Translations under genes and position numbers: made by a program
The notes under the pieces: model-generated
Seen by the model: the letters and a program-made list of their open reading frames with translations, nothing else
The model's database searches: none
What the model was told of the DNA's origin: nothing
In this document: piece by piece, positions 54,077-61,951 of the stretch
Layout of the letters: every line of letters starts with the position of its first letter
Position numbering within the stretch: position 1 is the first letter of the stretch
Assembly: GCF_021044775.1 (NCBI RefSeq)
Contig: NZ_JAJNOQ010000001.1
Location: 248,001-312,000 of the forward strand
DNA from: Paraeggerthella hominis
GTDB taxonomy: Bacteria > Actinomycetota > Coriobacteriia > Coriobacteriales > Eggerthellaceae
DNA length: 64,000 nt
Direction of reading: 5' to 3'

Positions 54077-55108
54077 TTACGCGGACCGCTTCAAAAACGC
54101 TTGGCGTTTCAACTGCGCGAAGAAGCCGTCCGACAGATACGCTTGAATCTTGCGAAACGTCTTGTCGTTCTTCAAAGGCCGGTTGAGATCGTGGTATTCA
54201 ACCTGCGCCATAGCGCACCAGGTAACGCCCCGCAAGCACGTGAGGGTAAGGTAAGCGAAGAACCGCTCGACGAACCCCTCCGTCGGGAAGCGCCCATCCA
54301 CGGAATCGATGTAAGCGCGCACGAACAGATCGCGGCGCGCATCGTCGAACACGATATCGCTGTCCCAGAACGTCGTGGTGGGAGCCACGAAGAACGCCAC
54401 GTCCTGCGCGGCGTCGCCCACGATCGGCTTTTCCCAGTCGACCACGTAGGCGAAGTCGCCCGCTTCGGGAATCAGGAAATGGGCCGCGATGCACTCGGTG
54501 TTCACGATGTGCGAGCGCATCGGGTCGCCCTCGTGCGCTTCCACCACGCGATCGCACGTTGCAAGAAGGTCCTCGATCTCGCGCGCCACGTGCGCATCGA
54601 CGAACCTCGACCCGGCGTAAACCCGGTACATGCGCAGGCTCTCGTCCCTGATCTCCGCCAACGGGTTTCTCGGCCTGATCAGCGTGCATTCGTCGGGAAC
54701 GGAAACGCTATGAACGTCGGCCAGGCTTTTCGCTGCCTTCGAAAGATCGTCGTCGCGCTCGAGATCGAGCAGGCGCCCTGCGCAGAACCCGATGACCTGA
54801 ACGCCCCTGTCCACGACGCTTCGGGTTTCATCGACGTAGACGGCGCTCGGCGTGCGGCCGGATACGGCAAGGGCGCGCAGGGCACCGTGCTCGTACGACG
54901 CCTGCTCCCGCAAGCCCAACTGGCTCGCATAGTTCATGCGCAGCACGTAGCGCGCGCCCGTCACCGGGTGGTCGAAGGCGAAATTCGCATTATGCTCCCC
55001 GTTTCCCAAAGGAATCGCGGCAAGCGAAGCGCCGCGAGGGATATCCAGCGCCTCGCGCAGCGCATGCGACGCGCGAAGATAGCGGCAAGCTTCGTCCATT
55101 CCGTGCAT
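54077..55108 (-). CDS. APH/choline-kinase-fold phosphotransferase, atypical
   Basis: A 343-residue protein-kinase-like small-molecule kinase: LGNGEHNANFAF (nucleotide loop), YVLRMNY (ATP lysine position), and a C-terminal lobe with FAYVVDWEKPIVGDAAQDVAFF, the metal-binding DxD-like region. The usual catalytic HGDLHxxN is replaced by HIVNTECIAAHF, as in a divergent INTE-type branch of the APH family. Likely substrates are a sugar, nucleoside or amino alcohol brought in by the adjacent importer. ATG 55108 has AGGGGG upstream; the frame also has a TTG five codons earlier. Confidence 0.82.
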   Translation of the reverse strand: MHGMDEACRYLRASHALREALDIPRGASLAAIPLGNGEHNANFAFDHPVTGARYVLRMNYASQLGLREQASYEHGALRALAVSGRTPSAVYVDETRSVVDRGVQVIGFCAGRLLDLERDDDLSKAAKSLADVHSVSVPDECTLIRPRNPLAEIRDESLRMYRVYAGSRFVDAHVAREIEDLLATCDRVVEAHEGDPMRSHIVNTECIAAHFLIPEAGDFAYVVDWEKPIVGDAAQDVAFFVAPTTTFWDSDIVFDDARRDLFVRAYIDSVDGRFPTEGFVERFFAYLTLTCLRGVTWCAMAQVEYHDLNRPLKNDKTFRKIQAYLSDGFFAQLKRQAFLKRSA

Positions 55109-55455
55109 TGCGCCCCCTAGCAAGCATGATCGGCAAGATATATATCAGACTATGTGATTTATTGGATACTGTCTAGTATTTGCATAGTTTATCTACCAAG
55201 GAGCATGGCGCTTGAGCGACAACCGGCATACGGCAGCCGAGCAAAGCTCCTTGGCAAGAATTCACCGGATTCGTCATTGTAGCGCACTGGCCGTTGCGAA
55301 AAGACGATCATGCCCCTTGTTCGAGGATGGTAATGGTTCGGCTACCGGCAGATGACGGTTCGGCGAGCAACGAGCTTGCCCGATTATGGTGAACGAAACA
55401 CCGCCGAACGATTCCCGACGGCCGCGAACCGCAACCGCCACGACGAAGGGGTCCT
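55109..55455. other. Divergent intergenic region
   Basis: About 350 bp between the leftward kinase and the rightward P-type ATPase genes. The kinase-proximal part is AT-rich and carries the shared motif at 55165-55181; the rest is GC-rich without a visible gene. Confidence 0.55.
55165..55181. promoter_or_regulatory. Shared 17-bp motif, copy 3
   Basis: GATACTGTCTAGTATTT, with internal dyad symmetry (ATACT...AGTAT), lies 57-73 bp before the kinase ATG. It is the most symmetric of the three copies and looks like a regulator-binding site. Confidence 0.6.
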
Positions 55456-58200
55456 ATGAGCAACCATCAACCACCGAAGCGCCGCGAGCAGCACAGCGCC
55501 GCTCGCATCCGCGCGGCCAAGAACGCCGAGGAACGTCAAAACGTCGCGCAGCACGCCTGGCACGCCATGTCGCGCGAACAGGCCATCAAGGAGCTCGACA
55601 CCTTCCCCGACGGCCTGTCGCCCTCCACGGCGCATGACCGGTTGGCCGAATTCGGCCCAAACGAACTCAACGCCAAGCCTCCGCGCACGTTGGCGAACAT
55701 GGTACGCGAGCAGCTGTCGGACCCCATGATCCTCATCCTCTTGACCGCAGCCGCGCTTTCCGCCCTGTTGCAGGAATGGGTCGAAGCCGGAATCATCGCG
55801 GCCATCGTGGTGGTCAACGCCGTCATCGGCATCGTGCAGGAGCAGAAAGCGCAATCGTCGCTGGAGGCGCTGCGCAGCCTGAGCGCGCCGGAAGCCCGCG
55901 TCATGCGCGGCGGCATCGAGACCGTCGTGCCTGCGCGCGACCTGGTGCCCGGAGACCTCGTGCTGCTCGGGGACGGCAGCATGGCCCCGGCCGACCTGAG
56001 GCTGACCAGCACGGCGGGACTGCGCATGCAAGAGGCTGCCTTAACCGGGGAATCGGTGCCGACGGACAAGAACGCCGCATCCGAAGCGCTTCCCGGAGCC
56101 CCCTTGGGAGATCGCGCCAACATGGCCTTCGCCACGGCCATCGTCACGGCGGGGCGCGGCGAAGGCGTGGTGGTGGCGACCGGCATGAACACCGAAGTGG
56201 GGCGCATCGCCGGCATGCTCGAGGAAAGCGACGGCCTGGACACGCCCATCAAGCGCAAGCTCGCCTCCTTCGGCAAGGGCCTCACCATCGTGGGCGTGGT
56301 AGCCGCGCTGGCCGTGATCGCCATCGGCCTAGCTTACGGGCGACCGCTCGCTCCCCTGTTGCTGCTGGCCGTGTCGCTGGCCATATCGGTGATACCGGAA
56401 AGCCTGCCTGCCACGGCAACCGTGACCATGGCGCTGGGAGTTCAGCGCATGGCGCAGCACGAAGCCCTGGTCAGGCGTTTGCCCGCCGTTGAAACGCTGG
56501 GCGGCGCCACCGTCATCTGCACGGACAAGACCGGCACGCTCACCGAGAACCGCATGAACGTGGTGCGCGTGGCCCTTGGGCCCGACCTTGCTCGAAAACG
56601 CCAGCTCGACCCCGAGCAAGCACGCGAGAAGCACGCCCGCCTCTTCGAGCACCTTGCGTTCACCGCCGTGCTCTGCAACGACGCGGTGCTCTCCCCTGCG
56701 GAATCGGAAGCCGTCGGCGACACGGTGATCGGAGACCCCACCGAAGGCGCGCTGCTCCTGCTCGCGCGCGACGGCGGCATCGATCCGGGAGAGCTGCGCG
56801 CCGCGTACCCGCGCCTTGCCGAACGCCCCTTCGATTCCGACCGCAAGCGCATGTCCACGGTGAACGACCGCGAGGGACAGGCCGTCGTGTCCGTGAAGGG
56901 CGCGCTCGATTCGATGCTGCCGCGTTGCGCCTACCTGCTTGACCAGGACGGCCCCCGTCCCCTTACCGACGAAGACCGCGAGCATGCCCTCGCGCTGGCC
57001 CAAACGCTCTCCGACGAGGCGTTGCGGGTGCTGGCCTTCGCAACCCGCGCGCTTGCGGGCGCGCCGGACGAAGACGACGACATCGAACGCGACCTGGTGC
57101 TGATCGGCATCGTGGGCATGATGGATCCGCCCCGACCGGACGTTCGGCACGCGGTCGAAACATGCCGAACCGCAGGCGTGCGCACCGTCATGATCACGGG
57201 AGACCACGCCGCCACGGCACGCGCCATCGGGCGCGACCTGGGCATCCATCGGCCGGGAGACCTCGTGGTTACGGGCGAGGAGCTCGACCGCATGGACGAC
57301 GAGGCCCTTGACGAAGCCGTCAAGCACGCTTCGATATTCGCCCGCGTGTCGCCTTTGCACAAGCTGCGCATCGTGCGCGCGCTTCAGCATGGCGGCGAGG
57401 TCACCGCCATGACGGGCGACGGCGTGAACGACGCTCCCGCGCTCAAGGCCGCCGACATCGGCGTTGCCATGGGCATCACCGGAACCGACGTGGCCAAGGA
57501 CGCTTCGGACATGATCCTCATGGACGACCGCTTCACAACCATCGTCTACGCGGTGCGCGAGGGCCGTCGCGTGTTCCGCAACATCCAGAAGGTGGTAGCG
57601 TTTTTGGTCGCCGACAACGTCGCCCAGATCATCGTGCTGCTGACGGCGCTTGCCCTCAACTGGAACGCCCCGCTGACCGCCGTCATGATCCTGTGGGTGA
57701 ACCTGGCAACGGCGTCGCTTCCGGCGCTGGCCCTGGGCGTAGAGCCTGCCAGCCGTCACATCATGGAGCACCCGCCCATGCGCGCGAACAACCTGCTCGA
57801 CGCAAAGCTCGCGCGCCGCGTGGGGTTCCAGGGCGTGTTCATCGCCGTCTTGGCCTTGGCCGCGTTCGCTATCGGCCGCGAAGCGGGAGGGGACGCGCTC
57901 GGCTGCACCATGGCCTTCGGCACGCTGGCCTTCTCGCAGGTGCTGCGCGCGCTCAACCAGCGCTCCACCACCGACCCCGTTTGGGACCGCGGCGAAACGC
58001 GCAACCCGCAGCTTGCCTGGGCTGTGGGCGCAAGCTTCGCCCTCATGATGATCGTGCTGCTGGTGCCGCCCGTCATCGAGGCCTTCGGCGGCACTTCCAT
58101 GAACGCATGGCAGTGGGCGCTCGTCGGCGGCTTCGCCCTCCTTTCGGTCGTGCAGACCGAGATCGCGAAAGCCATCGGCCGCTGGCGCGCAAAGAGCTAA
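55456..58200 (+). CDS. P2-type cation-transporting ATPase
   Basis: A 914-residue ion pump: actuator TGES at 197-200, phosphorylated Asp357 in CTDKTGT, the nucleotide domain with KGALD, TGDHAATA and the hinge TGDGVNDAPALK, and ten predicted helices. The overall layout is that of bacterial Ca2+ (P2A) pumps. However, residues that bind calcium in SERCA are changed: helix 4 keeps IPESLP with Glu315, but the helix 5 NVGE position reads NVAQ (Gln724) and the helix 6 NxxTD reads NLATA (Ala753). Ion specificity is therefore uncertain. AAGGGG precedes ATG 55456. Confidence 0.9.
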   Translation: MSNHQPPKRREQHSAARIRAAKNAEERQNVAQHAWHAMSREQAIKELDTFPDGLSPSTAHDRLAEFGPNELNAKPPRTLANMVREQLSDPMILILLTAAALSALLQEWVEAGIIAAIVVVNAVIGIVQEQKAQSSLEALRSLSAPEARVMRGGIETVVPARDLVPGDLVLLGDGSMAPADLRLTSTAGLRMQEAALTGESVPTDKNAASEALPGAPLGDRANMAFATAIVTAGRGEGVVVATGMNTEVGRIAGMLEESDGLDTPIKRKLASFGKGLTIVGVVAALAVIAIGLAYGRPLAPLLLLAVSLAISVIPESLPATATVTMALGVQRMAQHEALVRRLPAVETLGGATVICTDKTGTLTENRMNVVRVALGPDLARKRQLDPEQAREKHARLFEHLAFTAVLCNDAVLSPAESEAVGDTVIGDPTEGALLLLARDGGIDPGELRAAYPRLAERPFDSDRKRMSTVNDREGQAVVSVKGALDSMLPRCAYLLDQDGPRPLTDEDREHALALAQTLSDEALRVLAFATRALAGAPDEDDDIERDLVLIGIVGMMDPPRPDVRHAVETCRTAGVRTVMITGDHAATARAIGRDLGIHRPGDLVVTGEELDRMDDEALDEAVKHASIFARVSPLHKLRIVRALQHGGEVTAMTGDGVNDAPALKAADIGVAMGITGTDVAKDASDMILMDDRFTTIVYAVREGRRVFRNIQKVVAFLVADNVAQIIVLLTALALNWNAPLTAVMILWVNLATASLPALALGVEPASRHIMEHPPMRANNLLDAKLARRVGFQGVFIAVLALAAFAIGREAGGDALGCTMAFGTLAFSQVLRALNQRSTTDPVWDRGETRNPQLAWAVGASFALMMIVLLVPPVIEAFGGTSMNAWQWALVGGFALLSVVQTEIAKAIGRWRAKS

Positions 58201-58240
58201 CCGCGCGGAGCAAGCTCGTCGACGGCGTCCTCGCGCAACG

Positions 58241-58609
58241 CTAGATGCGCGGCCCCAGCTGCGCGCGCGTTCGGCGGACTCCCAGGACGCCGAACGCGAT
58301 GCCCGCAAGGGAGCACGCGAGGACGATCCACGGCCAGATGCCCGGCTCCACCACGCGAGGAACCACGAGCACGACCCACGGCCCCAGCATGTCCATCACG
58401 GTGCCGAGGGCGAACGAATCGGCCGCGCGCACGAGGACGATCCAGGCGAGCGAGAACGCCGCCGCGCACGAGCAGGAGGCGATCAGCAGCCCGTAGCGCG
58501 CCCTCGCGCGCACGAGCAGGGCAACAGCGGCTGCGACCAGCAGCAACGCCATGACGATCCAGAGCACCTGGGCAATTGTGAGCAGCGTTCGGATAAGCTC
58601 GATGTTCAC
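58241..58609 (-). CDS. Small four-helix membrane protein
   Basis: A 122-residue hydrophobic protein with four predicted helices (about 5-30, 38-60, 68-88 and 92-110) and an arginine-rich tail RRTRAQ. No family recognised. The start is GTG 58609 with GAGGGGG upstream. It lies 4 bp after the stop of the coiled-coil gene and is the last of a three-gene unit headed by the SGNH hydrolase. It runs toward the P-type ATPase gene, leaving about 40 bp between stops. Confidence 0.75.
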   Translation of the reverse strand: MNIELIRTLLTIAQVLWIVMALLLVAAAVALLVRARARYGLLIASCSCAAAFSLAWIVLVRAADSFALGTVMDMLGPWVVLVVPRVVEPGIWPWIVLACSLAGIAFGVLGVRRTRAQLGPRI

Positions 58610-58613
58610 GGCC

Positions 58614-58976
58614 CTACCCCCTCTCGTCCAACGCGGTCGACACGCGCTCGACCGCATCCTGGGCGCGCTCCGCCGCATCCTGGGCCCGGTCGACGATACC
58701 CGCCGCACGTTCGGCGATGCCGCGCGCTTGCTCGAGCAGATCCTCGAGCGACTGGGCGCGCTCGACCGTCAGCTGCCCCACCGCCAGCAGATCGGGCACC
58801 GAGTAGGACACCTCGCGCCCGATAAGCTCTGCCACGGGGACCCGCGCCCACGGCGCCGCCATGCCCAGCGCCACGACCAGGCACAGCGCCGCCAGCAGGC
58901 GGTCGGGCGTGAGCGCGTCGCGAACGCGGCGCAGCACTGCGCGGGCGGTGTCCGCAGCGGTCGCCGGCCTGCTCAT
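58614..58976 (-). CDS. Membrane-anchored coiled-coil protein
   Basis: A 120-residue protein with one hydrophobic helix (about 27-47) followed by an extracytoplasmic heptad-like stretch (LTVERAQSLEDLLEQ, AERAAGIVDRAQDAAERAQDAVERV; regions 72-115). The AERAQDA repeats predict a coiled coil. Its ATG overlaps the SGNH gene stop (ATGA). It may form an oligomeric stalk or adaptor at the cell surface. No known family. Confidence 0.75.
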   Translation of the reverse strand: MSRPATAADTARAVLRRVRDALTPDRLLAALCLVVALGMAAPWARVPVAELIGREVSYSVPDLLAVGQLTVERAQSLEDLLEQARGIAERAAGIVDRAQDAAERAQDAVERVSTALDERG

Positions 58977-60670
58977 CGACGGCATCCTTCGCGCTTGCGG
59001 CGCGCCGCGCACGCTCCTAGAGCGCCGGTCGCCATAAGACACGCAACGACAGCGAGGGCTCCCGGAGCCCCGTCGCCCGTGGATGCGAGGCGCTGGGGAG
59101 CGGGCGCAGGCGCGGTCGACGCGGGCAGCGCGGGAACGGGCACGATCGGCGCAGGATCGGGTACGACCGGAGCGGGATCGGGCGCGCCCGGCGCGTAGGT
59201 CGCATCAACGACCCCGTTCACCAGCTTGGCAATGAGCGCATGGCCGTCATGGTTCGGATGCGGGTCGACGTTGAACGAGATCGAGCCGTCGGCGGCGCGC
59301 CCGATGGAGACGTTCGTCAAGCCGGGATTGTTGAACGGCTCGTACAGGTTCACGGCGGCGTAGCCTTCCGTGTTCCGGACGAACGCCTCGTTCATGATCT
59401 CGATGTAGCGCGCGCCGGCGCTGCCGAGGTCGATGGACAGGGGCAGGTCGGGATCCACATGCGCGGCCAGCTTGGGGAACAGCGTACGCACGTCGAGCAC
59501 CTGGCCGTAGAACGGGTTGTACAACGTGGTCCAATACACCTGGGCGCGCGGCGCGCGGGCGTGGACGGCATCCAAGATGGCCGGCTGGTTCGTCGTCGCG
59601 AACGTCTCGCAGGCGGCGAGCAGCTCAGGGTCGGCGACAAGGGCCGCGTTGATGCGCTCGATGGCGGCCGACACCTTCTCGAGCAGCTCTTTGACAGGGT
59701 CGGGGCGCACGGCGACGAGCGCGTCGCCCGCTTCCGAAACGAGCGCGTCGCCCGTGTCCACCGCCAGCGCGGCTGCGTCCGGACCCGCCGCGGCTTCGTC
59801 GGCGATCGCCGCCTCTATCTGCGCTACATCCGCATCGCCTAGATCGCTGATGGGCTCGAGCGCCTCGGCGATGATCTCGATGAACCGCCCCAGCAAGTCG
59901 TTCGAGCCGATGGTTACGCTCACCGCGGTCGCATCGGCAAGCGCCGCGTCGTAGGCGCCTGCCTGCAGCGCGTCGAGCAGCTGCGTGCTCGTCCAGCCCG
60001 AGGCAGCCAGGTTGTCCGTCACCGACGGACCGAACGCGTCGGCGAAGTGCGCACCCACCAGCGACACGAACGCGTCGGAGGGCGTGGGTTCCTGATCGTA
60101 GCACTGGTCGCTGTTATCGTATTCGGACAGCGCGTAGCCGGCGGCGATGCTGTCGCCGAACGCCACGTACTTCGTGAGCAGCGGCTCGCAGGCTATGCGC
60201 TCCTTCGCGATGCCCGCGGCCGCAAGCCGTTCGACCATCTCCGCATTGCGCACGGTGAACGTCGTCGTGTCCGCGAGTCCTGCGAACGCGGCGGGGTCCA
60301 CATCCACGACGCCCTCGATGTCGATGCGATCCACCGCGCCCGATGCGGCCGCCGCGCCGCTGAAGGCACCCGCCGCGATGCCCTCCACCGCGTAGGTAGT
60401 GGGATCCTCCCACGCTTCCATCACCATGATGGAGGCGGGGACCGCGACGATGCCCGCAGCTCCCTCCGGCAGTCCGGCCAGCACGACCGCGCCTTGCGCG
60501 GCACCCGCGTCGCGCACGATCGCATACGACATGTCCATGCCCGACTTCTTGTGCACGACGGTGCCCCCCGCCGCGAACGCCTGCAACGGGCAGAGCGCGA
60601 GCATGAGCGTCGCCGCCAGGATTCCCGTCGCGATGCGGCGCGCACCCGGCATGATCGATCTTCCAGCCAT
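58973..60670 (-). CDS. Surface SGNH/GDSL hydrolase with sortase-like tail
   Basis: A 565-residue exported protein. A signal peptide (about 1-33, ending AFA), a short leucine-rich BspA-like segment (about 85-160, FAGLADTTTFTV), then the SGNH esterase domain: GDS with Ser174 (AFGDSIAAGY), GSNDL in block III and DPHPNHDGH near the end of the catalytic domain. A proline-rich spacer leads to LASTG at about 528, a hydrophobic helix and RRKR, a variant LPXTG anchor. It probably deacylates a surface glycan or lipid. AAGGAG precedes ATG 60670. Confidence 0.9.
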   Translation of the reverse strand: MAGRSIMPGARRIATGILAATLMLALCPLQAFAAGGTVVHKKSGMDMSYAIVRDAGAAQGAVVLAGLPEGAAGIVAVPASIMVMEAWEDPTTYAVEGIAAGAFSGAAAASGAVDRIDIEGVVDVDPAAFAGLADTTTFTVRNAEMVERLAAAGIAKERIACEPLLTKYVAFGDSIAAGYALSEYDNSDQCYDQEPTPSDAFVSLVGAHFADAFGPSVTDNLAASGWTSTQLLDALQAGAYDAALADATAVSVTIGSNDLLGRFIEIIAEALEPISDLGDADVAQIEAAIADEAAAGPDAAALAVDTGDALVSEAGDALVAVRPDPVKELLEKVSAAIERINAALVADPELLAACETFATTNQPAILDAVHARAPRAQVYWTTLYNPFYGQVLDVRTLFPKLAAHVDPDLPLSIDLGSAGARYIEIMNEAFVRNTEGYAAVNLYEPFNNPGLTNVSIGRAADGSISFNVDPHPNHDGHALIAKLVNGVVDATYAPGAPDPAPVVPDPAPIVPVPALPASTAPAPAPQRLASTGDGAPGALAVVACLMATGALGACAARRKREGCRR

Positions 60671-60780
60671 TCCCTCGCTCCTTCTTCGAGTTCGGACGAA
60701 TCGCTTGCGAATGCCGGTTCCGGCGCTGGGACGCCGTCTGATCAGCATTCCAGCGCATCAAGCGCCACTGCGACAGCATA

Positions 60781-60808
60781 AGTATGGCGTGCCGCATGCG
60801 GCACGCAA
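60781..60808 (-). promoter_or_regulatory. SGNH operon promoter with 20-bp palindrome in spacer
   Basis: On the minus strand TTGCGT and CATACT are 16 bp apart. The perfect palindrome GCGTGCCGCATGCGGCACGC (60787-60806) fills the spacer, as expected for an operator blocking or retuning the promoter. Confidence 0.5.
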
Positions 60809-60931
60809 GCGCGGTGGCAGGAAGCGGGGACCGACGGCACGAAAGCCGACGGTCGAGCGGCGAGCGGCGGCGCGTGGAGAGTTTGCGCGACCGAGCCGTC
60901 ATCCTGCCATGCAACCCCGAGAAGGGCTACT

Positions 60932-60953
60932 ATTGTTTCACTACTGAAACAAT
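60932..60953 (+). promoter_or_regulatory. Operator palindrome before the MarR-type gene
   Basis: Perfect 9-bp arms ATTGTTTCA and TGAAACAAT separated by CTAC, 21 bp before the ATG. MarR proteins bind such 20-22 bp sites, so autoregulation is likely. A possible -10 TACTAT lies at 60928-60933, overlapping the left arm. Confidence 0.75.
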
Positions 60954-60973
60954 TACAACGAACGGGGAGCAGC

Positions 60974-61918
60974 ATGGCCACCGCCGCGGGCGCGCACGAC
61001 GAAGACGATCTGAAGCTCGATTCGACGTTCTTCGTCGCTTTCGACCTTACTCATCGCGCGCTCAAAAGCGGCCTGGCGCAAGCAAGCGACCTCAGCGTGA
61101 CCCAGTACCGCGTGCTCGTGAAGCTTTTGGCCGCCCGGACGACGGGCGCAACCCAGTCGAGCCTCGGCAAGCTGCTCGCGCTCAAGCCCAACGTGGTGAC
61201 CCAAGCTATGAACGTGCTCGTAGACGCCGGTTTTGCCACGCGAAGCGGCGGCAAGGCCGATGCGCGCGTGCGCACCGCGCGCATCACCGAGGCGGGCGTT
61301 CGCCATGTGGCCGAAGCGAACGAGGCCATCGTGGAGCGCCTGTACGCGCTGTTTCCAACCGAGGATGCGGTTCACCGCGCCATCCTTGAAGCGTCCATCG
61401 CCGCCGGCGCGAGCATCGACCCGCCGCTGGGCGGCGATGCGTCGTCGCGCTACGCTGCATCGCGCGCACTCGTATCGCTTGAACTGGTGAAACGCGGGAT
61501 GGAAGACGCCCTGCGCACCGCATGCGGCGCGTCGCTCAGCGAATGTCGCGTGCTGCAGCGCCTTGGCGAGGTGAACGAGCCCTTGCGCATCGGCGACCTT
61601 GCCACGCAGCTGCAGATGACGCCCGTAGCCGTCGCGCGGGCGGTAGACGGACTTGTCGGGCATGCATGGGCGCAACGGCTGGCAAGCCCGCACGACCGCA
61701 AAGCCGTGTTCGCGGCTGCTACGCCTCAGGGCCTGCGCCAGCAGAAGATCATCGTGCGCACCATCGGCCTCCTTGCGCGCACGCAGCTGTGGAGCCGCCT
61801 CGACGACCATCAGCGTCGCGCGCTCGCCCGCGCCTGGCGCGTCGTCATCGCCGACATGCAGGCGCGCAAGGAGGCCGAGCGCAAAGCAGCGCTCGGCCTC
61901 CTGCAACCTCTCGAGTAA
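60974..61918 (+). CDS. Tandem double-MarR regulator
   Basis: A 314-residue protein with two MarR-like winged helices in one chain: residues about 40-112 (LSVTQYRVLVKLL, then NVVTQAMNVLVDAGFATR and RITEAG) and about 188-262 (LSECRVLQRLGEV, then VAVARAVDGLVGHAWAQR and DRKAVFAAATPQG). MarR proteins normally dimerise as single-domain chains of about 145 residues, so this may act as a fused pseudo-dimer. GGGGAG precedes ATG 60974. It is transcribed convergently with the membrane protein gene, with which it may be functionally linked. Confidence 0.88.
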   Translation: MATAAGAHDEDDLKLDSTFFVAFDLTHRALKSGLAQASDLSVTQYRVLVKLLAARTTGATQSSLGKLLALKPNVVTQAMNVLVDAGFATRSGGKADARVRTARITEAGVRHVAEANEAIVERLYALFPTEDAVHRAILEASIAAGASIDPPLGGDASSRYAASRALVSLELVKRGMEDALRTACGASLSECRVLQRLGEVNEPLRIGDLATQLQMTPVAVARAVDGLVGHAWAQRLASPHDRKAVFAAATPQGLRQQKIIVRTIGLLARTQLWSRLDDHQRRALARAWRVVIADMQARKEAERKAALGLLQPLE

Positions 61919-61940
61919 GACGCCGGGGCCCGCCGGCGTC
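61919..61940. terminator. Bidirectional terminator hairpin
   Basis: Perfect arms GACGCCGG and CCGGCGTC with a six-base loop directly after the MarR-type stop. A second, stronger 12-bp hairpin lies within the last MarR codons (61871-61900). No U tract follows either. Confidence 0.55.
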
Positions 61941-61951
61941 GCAGCGCCCGC

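Larger units (their letters stand above)
60671..60973. other. Divergent promoter region with two palindromes
   Basis: About 300 bp between the SGNH operon and the MarR-type gene. It holds two perfect palindromes, one within the likely SGNH promoter and one directly before the MarR-type gene. No ORF is convincing. Confidence 0.6.
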
